The position numbers and the translations under genes were made by a program. This document shows, piece after piece, positions 25,473 to 33,623 of a stretch of 64,000 bases of DNA. Location: assembly GCF_009193355.1 (NCBI RefSeq), contig NZ_WBVT01000004.1:62001-126000 (forward strand). The letters are read 5' to 3'. The notes below the pieces were generated by a model. It saw only the letters and a list, made by a program, of their open reading frames with translations, did no database searches and was not told the DNA's origin. Every line of letters begins with the position of its first letter. Position 1 is the stretch's first letter. The stretch comes from Bifidobacterium leontopitheci (GTDB taxonomy: Bacteria; Actinomycetota; Actinomycetes; Actinomycetales; Bifidobacteriaceae).

Positions 25473-25892
25473 GCCGGCGCCGCCGGATCATGGTGTGTCC
25501 GGCGTCGTCAAATGTCACATGAATGTCACACGATGGTCACGTCGGGACGCCGTTTCGCGGAACATGCCGGACACAGTCGGCCGGAAACGTTGTCTTCACC
25601 CTTTCGACACGCCGATGTAAACAACATTTACAAATAAACCCAAGTGCCGCCGAACCACTGAAAACCCAATGATTTGAAACCTTCAGGGCATATACTCCAC
25701 CCATGTTACGGGCTTATTTTGCTAAGAAACTTAACGAAATGGCGGGTGGGTACCGTGAAAGTAACGTACCATTGTTCATTGAAGCGGCGTTGCTGATCTA
25801 CCCGTGAGCAGCCCAATCCAATGAAGGAGCGGTACGCGAATCGGGAATGTTGGCGAAGGAATCGCCGCCCGTATCCTCAGAGGGAGGTTGGA
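25473..25892 (+). promoter_or_regulatory. Promoter and long leader of the PTS genes
   Basis: No gene seen. The region turns AT-rich at 25615-25740. TATACT (25691-25696) is a plausible -10 box, with TTGAAA (25675-25680) too close to be a normal -35. This would leave a leader of about 190 nt with a small hairpin GGTAC (25749-25753) / GTACC (25666+100, at 25766-25770). The leader ends in AGGGAGG before the PTS start. Antitermination or regulator binding is possible but not shown. Confidence 0.45.
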
Positions 25893-27440
25893 ATGAAAGC
25901 ATATATCCAGCGCCTTGGTCGCGCTCTTATGCTGCCCGTTGCGTGCTTGCCTGCCGCGGCACTCTTCCTGGGCATTGGTTACTGGATCGACCCGAGCGGT
26001 TGGGGTGGCGGCAACGTCGTCGCAGCCTACCTGTGCAAGACCGGCTCCGCGATCCTCGATAATCTGGGCCTGCTCTTCGCCGTTGGTGTCGCCATCGGCA
26101 TGGCCCGCGACAAGGACGGCGCTTCGGCACTGTCCGCACTGGTCGGTTTCCTGACCGTCACCACCATCATGGGCTCCTCGGCCATGTTCATGGGCTGGGA
26201 CGCCTCCGACGCCACCAAGTTCGCCGCTGAGCACCCGGCATTCGCCCCGGGCGCCATCGGCAACAAGAACGTGTTCTTCGGCATCCTGGTCGGCTGCGTT
26301 GCAGGCGCCCTGTATAACAAGTTCGGCAAGACCAAGCTGCCTGACTTCCTCGCGTTCTTCTCCGGCCGCCGTTGCGTGCCGATTCTGACCGCGGCTCTCA
26401 TGTCCGTCGTCTCGCTGGTCCTGCTCTTCGTGTGGCCGGCCGTCTACGGCGCGCTTGTCTGGTTCGGTGAGTCCATCATGGGCATGGGCGCTCTCGGCGC
26501 CGGCATCTACGCCTTCTTCAACCGTCTGCTCATCCCGACCGGTCTGCACCACGCGCTGAACAACGTGTTCTGGTTCAACCTGGCCGGCATCGACGACATC
26601 ACCAAGTTCTGGTCCGGTGAGGGCGCGACCCTCGCCACCGGCGGCTTCCACCCGTTCGGCGTGTATGTCACCGGCATCTACCAGGCCGGCTTCTTCCCGA
26701 TCATGATGTTCGGCCTGCCGGCTGGCGCGTTCGCCATCTACAAGAACGCCAAGCCTGAGAACAAGAAGGCTGTCGGCTCCCTGATGCTGGCCGGCGGTAT
26801 CTCCGCCTTCCTCACCGGTGTGACCGAGCCTCTGGAGTTCTCCTTCATGTTCGCCGCCTTCCCGCTGTACGTCGTGCACGCGTTCCTCACCGCCATCTCG
26901 GTGTTCATCGCCGCTTCGTTCCAGTGGATCGCAGGCTTCAACTTCTCCGCAGGCTTCATCGATTGGTTCCTGTCGCTGCGCGTGCCGCAGGCTCACATGC
27001 CGTACATGCTGATCGTCCAGGGCCTCGTGTTCGCGGTCATCTACTACTTCGTGTTCGACTTCATGATCAAGAAGTTCAACCTGAAGACCCCGGGCCGTGG
27101 CGATGAAGACGAGTCCGATGCCGGCAACGCCGCCTTCGACACCGCGACCACCGCGACCGGCGACAAGTACGTCGACCTGGCCAACGCCCTGTACGCGGCC
27201 CTCGGCGGCCACGACAACGTGGTCGAGATCGAGAACTGCGTCACCCGTCTGCGCATGGGCGTCAAGGACTCCTCCAAGGTCAACGTCGAAGCCATCAAGA
27301 AGACCGGCGTCCCCGGCGTCAAGGTCATCGACAAGAAGAACGTCCAGGTCGTCGTCGGCACCCAGGTCCAGGCCGTGGCCGACGCCATGGGCGAGATTCA
27401 CGGCAAGCCGGTCCTCGGTGGTGGTAACCCAAAAGCGTGA
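25893..27440 (+). CDS. PTS glucose/N-acetylglucosamine-type EIICB
   Basis: 515 aa. The EIIC membrane domain (about 1-400) resembles NagE/PtsG: QRLGRALMLPVACLPAAAL, FNRLLIPTGLHHALNNVFW, GFFPIMMFGLPAGAFAIYK, ITEPLEF-type TGVTEPLEFSFMF. A cytoplasmic linker leads to the EIIB domain with phosphorylated Cys449 in IENCVTRLRM. The ATG at 25893 has AGGGAGG 5 nt upstream. The stop overlaps the GTG start of the EIIA gene (GTGA). The overall pattern is closer to NagE than to typical PtsG by eye; substrate (glucose versus GlcNAc) is not decided by sequence alone. Confidence 0.9.
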   Translation: MKAYIQRLGRALMLPVACLPAAALFLGIGYWIDPSGWGGGNVVAAYLCKTGSAILDNLGLLFAVGVAIGMARDKDGASALSALVGFLTVTTIMGSSAMFMGWDASDATKFAAEHPAFAPGAIGNKNVFFGILVGCVAGALYNKFGKTKLPDFLAFFSGRRCVPILTAALMSVVSLVLLFVWPAVYGALVWFGESIMGMGALGAGIYAFFNRLLIPTGLHHALNNVFWFNLAGIDDITKFWSGEGATLATGGFHPFGVYVTGIYQAGFFPIMMFGLPAGAFAIYKNAKPENKKAVGSLMLAGGISAFLTGVTEPLEFSFMFAAFPLYVVHAFLTAISVFIAASFQWIAGFNFSAGFIDWFLSLRVPQAHMPYMLIVQGLVFAVIYYFVFDFMIKKFNLKTPGRGDEDESDAGNAAFDTATTATGDKYVDLANALYAALGGHDNVVEIENCVTRLRMGVKDSSKVNVEAIKKTGVPGVKVIDKKNVQVVVGTQVQAVADAMGEIHGKPVLGGGNPKA

Positions 27441-27943
27441 CGGCAGCCCCTGTCGCTGCCGCACCGAAGTCCACGCCGAAGGTCGCCGATAACGCGATCC
27501 TCGCCCCTGTGGACGGCGCGATCAAGCCGATCTCCGAAGTGCCCGATGAGACGTTCGCTTCCAAGATCCTCGGCGATGGATTCGCCGTGGTCCCGACGAG
27601 CGGACTCGTGACGGCCCCGGTCTCCGGCAAGATCACGACGGTCGCCGACGCCAAGCACGCTGTCGGCATCACCACGCCGTCCGGTGTGGAGGTGCTCGTG
27701 CACATCGGCGTGGACACCGTGCAGCTGCACGGCGCCCCGTTCACCATGCACGTGGCGCAGGGTCAGGCCGTCAACGCCGGCGATCCGCTGGTGGATGTGG
27801 ACTGGGCCGCGATCAAGGCGGCCGGCAAGCCCACCGACGTGATCGTCGTGTTCACCAACCCGGCTCTGATCGACAACCTGTCGATCACCGCCACCGGCGC
27901 CGTGGCGACCGGTGCGCAGGTCGGCACGATGACCACCAAGTGA
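27437..27943 (+). CDS. PTS glucose-type EIIA component
   Basis: 168 aa. Catalytic His89 in VLVHIGVDTVQL and the second conserved His74 in ADAKHAVGITT identify EIIA-Glc. A linker of Ala/Pro/Lys (about residues 2-15) at the N-terminus resembles the hinge that joins EIIB to EIIA in fused NagE proteins. This suggests that a fused EIICBA was split into two overlapping cistrons, or that the fused form arises by readthrough-like coupling. GTG start overlaps the upstream stop. Confidence 0.92.
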   Translation: MTAAPVAAAPKSTPKVADNAILAPVDGAIKPISEVPDETFASKILGDGFAVVPTSGLVTAPVSGKITTVADAKHAVGITTPSGVEVLVHIGVDTVQLHGAPFTMHVAQGQAVNAGDPLVDVDWAAIKAAGKPTDVIVVFTNPALIDNLSITATGAVATGAQVGTMTTK

Positions 27944-27977
27944 TCCACCGCTAGGCTGATCTAGCAACACAACCGCA

Positions 27978-28017
27978 CAAGGGGTCCCTCCTTCTGGAGG
28001 GGCCCCTTGTTGCGTTT
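27978..28017 (+). terminator. Terminator of the PTS operon
   Basis: Stem CAAGGGG-TC-CCTCC / GGAGG-GG-CCCCTTG (27978-28009) with TTCT loop, followed by TTGTTGCGTTT. Confidence 0.85.
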
Positions 28018-28086
28018 CCTGCGGCCGATGTGCGTGCCACGTGGGTTGCCGCGGGTGCGTGCGCATCGTGCGTCGTCTGCGGTGCA

Positions 28087-28124
28087 CTCTCGTCACGTGG
28101 TCCGCCCGGCCCGCGTGACGAGAG
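28087..28124. repeat. GTCACG hairpin, third copy
   Basis: CTCTCGTCACGTGG (28087-28100) pairs with CCGCGTGACGAGAG (28111-28124), one G-T wobble position. The centre TCCGCCCGGC matches the core of the pair at 16153-16258. Confidence 0.75.
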
Positions 28125-28219
28125 GTCATCCTTGGGAACGACGTCTCGGCGCCGCACGCGACGCCGGTTCATCCCACTGCCCGATGGTCGGCGGAGTGCG
28201 ACCGCCGTACCGTCAAAGC

Positions 28220-29191
28220 ATGAACGATACGCAACCCAACGTCAAGCAACCCACTGCCGTACAGTCCGCTGCCGCCGCCCGACAGCTGCTCGTCGCGCGC
28301 GGACTCGTCATGGACTACACGGCCGACATCATCCGTGCGCAAGCCGGCCACGGCACCGCTGCCGTCACGTCGCCTGCCACCGGCATGCCGCCGTTCGCCG
28401 CAAACCTCCACACGCTCGCCCTCGACCACGTGGATTTCAGTCTCGCGCCCGGCGAGACGGTCGCCGTCATGGGACCGTCCGGCTCCGGCAAGTCGACCCT
28501 GCTGCACGCGCTCGCCGGCATCATCCGGCCCACCGCCGGCGACGTGACGTTCCGCGGCACCGACCTGACCGCCATGAGCGACGCCGACCGGACGAAACTG
28601 CGCCGCGGCGCGTTCGGCTTCGTCTTCCAATCCGGCCAGCTGTTGCCCGAGCTGCCGGCGGTCGAGAACATTGCGCTGCCGCTGATGCTGGGCGGCGCCG
28701 ACTACCGGGCCGCCGTCGACCAAGCGATGCTGTGGCTGGAACGGCTCGGCCTGCGCGCCCTCGCCTCGCATCGGCCTGGCGAGATGAGCGGCGGCCAGAT
28801 GCAGCGCGTCGCCATCGCACGCGCGCTCGCCGTACGGCCGGCGGTCGTGTTCGCCGACGAGCCGACCGGCGCGCTCGACCAGGCGACCGGCCGCGAGGTG
28901 ATGGGCATCCTCATGGACGCCGCGCACGCCAACGGCGCCGCGGTCGTTGTGGTCACGCACGATCCGAACGTCGCCGCGTTCTGCTCGCGCACCGTAATGA
29001 TGCGCGACGGCCGGCTCGGCGTCGGCGATGACCGCGATGCCGGCCGCGGCGTCGATGACGGTGACGGTGTCGACACGGTCGATCCCGTGACGGCCGGTTC
29101 TGTGTCAGGCACCGCCGCGACGCCTGCCGTCGACCCGTTCACCGCAAATCCGGCGGACCCCGGCCGCGGCTGGATCGGAGGCGCCCGATGA
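28220..29191 (+). CDS. ABC transporter ATP-binding protein (LolD/MacB type)
   Basis: 323 aa. Walker A GPSGSGKST, Q-loop FQSGQLLPEL, signature MSGGQMQRVAIARAL, Walker B VVFADEPTGALDQ and H-loop VVTHDP are intact. A non-conserved tail of about 55 residues follows. The ATG at 28220 lacks a ribosome site but has TACCGT (28208-28213) 6 nt upstream, suggesting a leaderless message. Its TGA overlaps the next gene's ATG. With the FtsX-type permease it should export a peptide, lipid or drug, or act in envelope stress; substrate unknown. Confidence 0.9.
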   Translation: MNDTQPNVKQPTAVQSAAAARQLLVARGLVMDYTADIIRAQAGHGTAAVTSPATGMPPFAANLHTLALDHVDFSLAPGETVAVMGPSGSGKSTLLHALAGIIRPTAGDVTFRGTDLTAMSDADRTKLRRGAFGFVFQSGQLLPELPAVENIALPLMLGGADYRAAVDQAMLWLERLGLRALASHRPGEMSGGQMQRVAIARALAVRPAVVFADEPTGALDQATGREVMGILMDAAHANGAAVVVVTHDPNVAAFCSRTVMMRDGRLGVGDDRDAGRGVDDGDGVDTVDPVTAGSVSGTAATPAVDPFTANPADPGRGWIGGAR

Positions 29192-30657
29192 GCACGTTCG
29201 CATTGTGGCGGCTGTTCCACCGGCCGGGCACTCGCGGCTCGGCAGGGCACACGTCGGTCCTGGCGGTCGTCGCGTTCGCGGCCGCCGTGACGATCTTCCT
29301 CACCGTGCTCGGCGGCGTGCACGGCTTCGTCTGGCGTGCGTCCGCCGACCATACGGTCGCCTGCCTGTTCGACGGCTCGGCCTGCGCGCCCGGCGCCGAC
29401 GCCCACGCGTATTGGCGCGGGAGCGGACTGTCGGCGTCCGCGGTCGACGAGATGGCCGGCATGGCGGGCGGCTACGTGGGACTCGCCATGTTCGCCTGCC
29501 TGCTGCTGGTCGTGCCGTTCGTCGCCCTGGCGGGCTCGGCGGCGCGGCTTGCGGCGTCGCGTCGCGACGAGCGGCTTGCGGCGCTGCGTCTGGCCGGCGC
29601 GACCGCCGGTCAGGTGATGCGGCTCACCGCGCTCGACGCCGCCGGGCAGGCGCTGACCGGCGCGGCGATCGGCGTCGCAGGATACTTCGCGCTGATGCCG
29701 GCCATCATACTGCTGCACTTCCAGAACCGGCGGTTCACGTTCGCCCAGCTGTGGGTGGGGCCGTGGGCGCTGCTGGCCGTGCTCGTGTGCGTGCCGTTGC
29801 TGGCGCTCGTCTCGGCGTTGCTGACCCTGCGCCGGGTGGCGATCACGCCGCTGGGGGTCACGGCCAGGGTCGCGCAGCCGCTGCCGGCGAAATGGCGTGC
29901 GGCCGTGTTCGTGGTGGTGCTGGCCGCGGCGATCATTGTGTTCAAATCGCCGGGACTGTACCGCTCGATGGGCGAGACGATGGGCACGGCGGTGGTCGTC
30001 GGATTCATCGTGCTCGTGTTCGCGCTGATCAACCTGATCGGCACGTGGGTGATCACCGTCCGCGCGAAGGCACGGTCGCGGCGGCCCAGGGACGCGGCCT
30101 CGATGATCGCGATGCGGCGCATTCTTGACAATCCGAAACGCGCGTGGCGCAACGTCTCCGGCATCGCGCTCGCCGTGTTCATCGCGGGCATCACGTCGCT
30201 CGCCTCCTACGTGGCCGCGGCGGGCGGCGCTTCAGGCGTGCCGGCCGACGAGCCGGCGCTGGTGTTCGTGCGCGACATCGGCACCGGCGGACTGCTGACC
30301 CTGGCGTTCGCCGCAGTGCTCGCCGCCGTCAGCTCCGGCGTGATGCAGGCGGGCAGCGTCTACGATCAGGCCGGCGAATACCGGATGCTCATGCTGGAGG
30401 GCACCGATGCGGCCGTGCTGAACCGGGCCCGGTTCGTGGAGGTGTTCATGCCGCTCAACATGGTCGTCGTGGTCGCAGGCGGCTGCGCGATGCTGCTGAT
30501 GCTGCCGCTGTTCGCCTCGTCGATGACCGATCCGGTCACGCTGCTCAGCTTCGCCGGCGGGGTCGCGCTGTGCTATGCGCTGGTCGGCGTGGGCGCCTTC
30601 GCCGCGAACCGTGTGGCTGCCGGTCTCGACCTCGCCGGTTGGCGCGCCGACGACTGA
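29188..30657 (+). CDS. FtsX-family ABC transporter permease
   Basis: 489 aa, about eight to ten membrane segments with the FtsX/MacB-like cytoplasmic-side motif RRDERLAALRLAGATAGQVM (about residue 128) and a second, degenerate copy (YRMLMLEGTDAAVLNRARFV). The large extracytoplasmic domain typical of MacB is missing, so it resembles peptide- or lantibiotic-type exporters with duplicated FtsX halves. It is translationally coupled to the ATPase (ATGA). Confidence 0.85.
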   Translation: MSTFALWRLFHRPGTRGSAGHTSVLAVVAFAAAVTIFLTVLGGVHGFVWRASADHTVACLFDGSACAPGADAHAYWRGSGLSASAVDEMAGMAGGYVGLAMFACLLLVVPFVALAGSAARLAASRRDERLAALRLAGATAGQVMRLTALDAAGQALTGAAIGVAGYFALMPAIILLHFQNRRFTFAQLWVGPWALLAVLVCVPLLALVSALLTLRRVAITPLGVTARVAQPLPAKWRAAVFVVVLAAAIIVFKSPGLYRSMGETMGTAVVVGFIVLVFALINLIGTWVITVRAKARSRRPRDAASMIAMRRILDNPKRAWRNVSGIALAVFIAGITSLASYVAAAGGASGVPADEPALVFVRDIGTGGLLTLAFAAVLAAVSSGVMQAGSVYDQAGEYRMLMLEGTDAAVLNRARFVEVFMPLNMVVVVAGGCAMLLMLPLFASSMTDPVTLLSFAGGVALCYALVGVGAFAANRVAAGLDLAGWRADD

Positions 30658-30694
30658 CGGGCATCGCGGGCGCGCGGGGTGGCTACGTTGTTGA

Positions 30695-30755
30695 CGTTCC
30701 GTTAGATATTCTTAACGGAACGTACTCGGGACGAGTGTTCGAGTACGTTCCGTTA
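30695..30755. terminator. Overlapping stem-loops between convergent genes
   Basis: Segment B TAACGGAACGTACTCG (30713-30728) can pair with the downstream segment CGAGTACGTTCCGTTA (30740-30755, 16 bp perfect). Its first 10 bases can instead pair with CGTTCCGTTA (30695-30704). The main stem is followed by TTGTTCCC. It probably terminates both the exporter operon and the AEC carrier gene. Confidence 0.75.
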
Positions 30756-30800
30756 TTGTTCCCGAACCGGCCAGCTCGACGTTGCCGTCGCTTTACATCG

Positions 30801-31745
30801 TCAGCTCAACAGAGCTGCGATGACTGCAATGAACACGGGGCTGGTCATCGTCGAGATGAGGATGCCGTCGCGCGCGAACGTCAGACCGACGTTGTACCGC
30901 GCCGCGTAGTTGTACACGTTCTGGCCGGTCGGCAGCGCGGCGAGCACCACGCAGGCGTACAGTGTCGCCCCGCGGAAGCCCATGACGAAGTAGGCGAGCA
31001 GGAACGCGATGATCGGCATCACGATGTTCTTCAGCACGGCCACCGTGAAGATCGCCGGAATGTCGCCCTTTTGCTGCAGCGGCTTCGTGCCGTGCAGCGA
31101 CATGCCGAACGCCATGAGGATCATCGGCACCGCGGAGTCGCCGATCATCTTGATCGGGTCGAAAATGTAGTTCGGCACCGGGAACCAGCCGGTCTTCGCC
31201 GCGATGGCGGAGACGGCGATGCCGCCGAGCGAGCCGATGAGCAGCGGCTGGTGCAGCGGCTGCTTGGCGATCTCCTTGAGCGAGACCCGGCCTTTTGTGG
31301 TCACGTCGAGCACAGTCAGGCCGATCGGCGTGAACAGCGCCTGCTGCATCACCAGGATCGGCGCCACGAGCGCGCCGTTGCCGAGGATGTACGTGGCGAT
31401 CGGCAGACCGATGTTGTTCGAGTTCAGATACAGCGAGTTGAGCGCGCCGATCGTCGCGTCGGCCGCCCCCAGATGGAAGAACATCCGGTTGAGCACGAGG
31501 AACAGCACGCCGACGAGCATCGCCGAGAAGAACGCCACGATGATCGACGAATGGAAGATGTCGAAGATCGGCTCCTTCGACAGGATCGCGAACATCAGGC
31601 ACGGGCTGGAGACGAAGAAGCTGAACCGGTTGAGCACCATCTGCGCGCTCGGGCCGCCGATGCGCATGCGCGCGGCGACATAGCCCACCGCGATCACGAT
31701 GCCGATGACACAGAAACCTTCCATGGCGCTCAATAGACCCGGCAT
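30801..31745 (-). CDS. AEC family transporter (auxin efflux carrier/malate permease-like)
   Basis: 314 aa, about ten membrane helices in two halves. The first half contains NSLYLNSNNIGLPIATYILG; the second half repeats the pattern with LPTGQNVYNYAARYNVG. These N-x-x-N-x-G-x-P-type crossovers are typical of the AEC/BART superfamily. The start at 31745 has AAGGGTGG just upstream; 12 extra codons to 31781 are less likely. Substrate is unknown, probably an organic acid. Confidence 0.88.
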   Translation of the reverse strand: MPGLLSAMEGFCVIGIVIAVGYVAARMRIGGPSAQMVLNRFSFFVSSPCLMFAILSKEPIFDIFHSSIIVAFFSAMLVGVLFLVLNRMFFHLGAADATIGALNSLYLNSNNIGLPIATYILGNGALVAPILVMQQALFTPIGLTVLDVTTKGRVSLKEIAKQPLHQPLLIGSLGGIAVSAIAAKTGWFPVPNYIFDPIKMIGDSAVPMILMAFGMSLHGTKPLQQKGDIPAIFTVAVLKNIVMPIIAFLLAYFVMGFRGATLYACVVLAALPTGQNVYNYAARYNVGLTFARDGILISTMTSPVFIAVIAALLS

Positions 31746-31858
31746 GTTCCACCCTTCTTCCTGTTCGCTGGCTACCCCCATACTGCCATAGCCGCGCCGT
31801 ACGCGGGGATTCGTCTCATTTCCGCGCCCCGCACGGCGGTATCGTAGTCGCGTTTCGT

Positions 31859-31870
31859 TACGATGGGCGC
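31859..31870 (+). promoter_or_regulatory. Probable leaderless promoter of dapE
   Basis: TACGAT (31859-31864) lies 6 nt before the ATG, with no ribosome site in between. Confidence 0.5.
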
Positions 31871-33124
31871 ATGACCAACGCAGCGCAATCAGTGAACCAC
31901 GATTCTTCAGTCACGTCGTCCCCGACCACGTCCCCGACGCTCGGCTTCGGCACGGCTGGCACCCGCGAGGCGCGGCTGTCCGCCCTGTTCGAGCAGATCA
32001 TGGGTGTGTACTCCGTGAGCGACGACGAGACGGCGCTCGCGGACGCCGTGGAGCGGTTCCTGCATGGGTTCGGCCATCTGACGGTCCGCCGCCACGGCGA
32101 TACGGTGGTGGCTTCGACCGGTCTGGGACGCGAGCGCCGCGTGGTGCTGGCCGGCCATCTGGACACGGTTCCGGTGATCGACAACTTCCCGCCGCGCTGG
32201 TTGGAGCCGGGCGATGCGCTGATCCGTGGGGACGTGGCGGCCGCGCATCCGAGCGAGCGGGTGATGTGGGGGCGCGGCGCGACCGACATGAAGGCGTCGG
32301 ACGCGGTGCTGCTGTATCTGGCCGCCACGCTGACGCGGCCGCGCTACGACCTGACGTTCGTGTTCTACGACCATGAGGAGGTCGCGGCCGAGAAGAACGG
32401 CCTGCGCAAGGTCGCCGAGGCGCACCCCGACTGGATCGCCGGCGATTTCGCGGTCATCGGCGAGCCGACCGACTGCGGTATCGAAGGCGGCTGCAACGGC
32501 ACGATTCGCTTCGACGTGGTCACGCACGGCGTCGCCGCGCATTCGGCCCGCGCGTGGATGGGGGTCAACGCGATCCACAAGGCGGCCGGGATCCTCAACA
32601 GGCTGAACGCCTATGAGCCGGCCGACGTGCCGGTGGACGGCCTGGTGTACCGCGAGGGGCTCAACGCCACGCTGATCTCGGGCGGCAAGGGCACGAACGT
32701 GATTCCCGACGAGTGCCGCGTGCATGTGAACTACCGGTTCGCGCCCGACAAGTCGATCGCCGAGGCGAAGGCGCTGATGATGGGCGCTGACGCCGGCGCC
32801 GAGCTCGGCAACGGCGAGCATACGGCCACGGGCGGCGTGTTCGAGGGGTTCGGCATCGAGATGAAGGACGAGTCGCCGTCCGCGCGGCCCGGCATGGATG
32901 CGCCGCTGGCCGTCTCCTTGGCCGATCTGGTGCGCGAGCGCACCGGACGTGAGCCGCTGGCCAAGCTCGGCTGGACCGATGTGGCCCGGTTCGCCGCGTT
33001 GGGCGTGCCGGCGGTGAACCTTGGCGCGGGCAGCCCCCTGCTGGCGCACAAGCATGACGAGCAGATCGCCGAGGGCGAGCTGGCCACGATGGCATCGATC
33101 CTCGAGGATTGGCTCACGGCGTAG
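31871..33124 (+). CDS. dapE: Succinyl-diaminopimelate desuccinylase
   Basis: 417 aa M20 metallopeptidase-fold enzyme. Metal-binding motifs: LAGHLDTVP (His and Asp), GRGATDMKASDAV, YDHEEVAAEKNG (catalytic Glu pair) and the C-terminal LLAHKHDE His. The dimerisation domain HGVAAHSARAWMGVNAIHK is typical of DapE. It makes LL-diaminopimelate for lysine and peptidoglycan, upstream of LysA. The first 25 residues are Ser/Thr-rich and unconserved-looking. Confidence 0.93.
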   Translation: MTNAAQSVNHDSSVTSSPTTSPTLGFGTAGTREARLSALFEQIMGVYSVSDDETALADAVERFLHGFGHLTVRRHGDTVVASTGLGRERRVVLAGHLDTVPVIDNFPPRWLEPGDALIRGDVAAAHPSERVMWGRGATDMKASDAVLLYLAATLTRPRYDLTFVFYDHEEVAAEKNGLRKVAEAHPDWIAGDFAVIGEPTDCGIEGGCNGTIRFDVVTHGVAAHSARAWMGVNAIHKAAGILNRLNAYEPADVPVDGLVYREGLNATLISGGKGTNVIPDECRVHVNYRFAPDKSIAEAKALMMGADAGAELGNGEHTATGGVFEGFGIEMKDESPSARPGMDAPLAVSLADLVRERTGREPLAKLGWTDVARFAALGVPAVNLGAGSPLLAHKHDEQIAEGELATMASILEDWLTA

Positions 33125-33170
33125 CCGGCTTTCGAACCGACGATGCGGCATGGCTTTGGCCCTATGATTC

Positions 33171-33312
33171 AGCCCCCTCGGCGGAGGGATGTCAGCGAAG
33201 CTGACGGGGTGGCGTCATGGCCTCTGGGCGGAGCATCGGCAGTCGTGCGGTAGCAGTCAGGGGTTTGGCCCCCTCGGTGGAGGGGGCTGTCAGCGTAGCT
33301 GACTGGGGGAGC
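33171..33312. repeat. CTGACTGGGGG-family repeats, two copies
   Basis: Copy 1 (33171-33214) and copy 2 (33268-33312) both read CCCCCTCGG(C/T)GGAGGG then TGTCAGCG(A/T)AGCTGAC then GGGG. Copy 2 matches the arrangement at 41701-41747 closely. They fall between dapE and rne. Confidence 0.8.
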
Positions 33313-33372
33313 GTTACAACCGTCTTGCGTTTCCGCTGATTCATGGTCCGCATCCGGGCGACTCCCCGAGTG

Positions 33373-33623
33373 TTCACACGCCGTCAATTTTTGTGTCATA
33401 CTTAAGGACGGCGGTTCTGCAAACCGCCTGAGCGCGAAAAGGCGTCGATCCCCTCGCAGCATGGCATGCGCGAGCGCCGGTGTCCGCCGAGACGCGCAGA
33501 TGGACTTTTGACGGAGTTTGCCTCCTGCGAGCGCGAGCGTAGCGTGGCCATGGTGAGAGCATGGCGTGAGAGCGTATGGGGGCCTTGAGTTGCGATGCGG
33601 TGCAGCGCATCGTGAGGAGCATC
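33373..33623 (+). promoter_or_regulatory. Promoter and long 5' UTR of the RNase E/G gene
   Basis: TTCACA (33373-33378) and CATACT (33397-33402) are 18 nt apart and give a reasonable promoter. The transcript would start near a perfect hairpin GGCGGTT-CTGCA-AACCGCC (33410-33428), leaving a UTR of about 215 nt. RNase E genes of proteobacteria autoregulate through their 5' UTR; whether this one does is inference. Confidence 0.5.
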
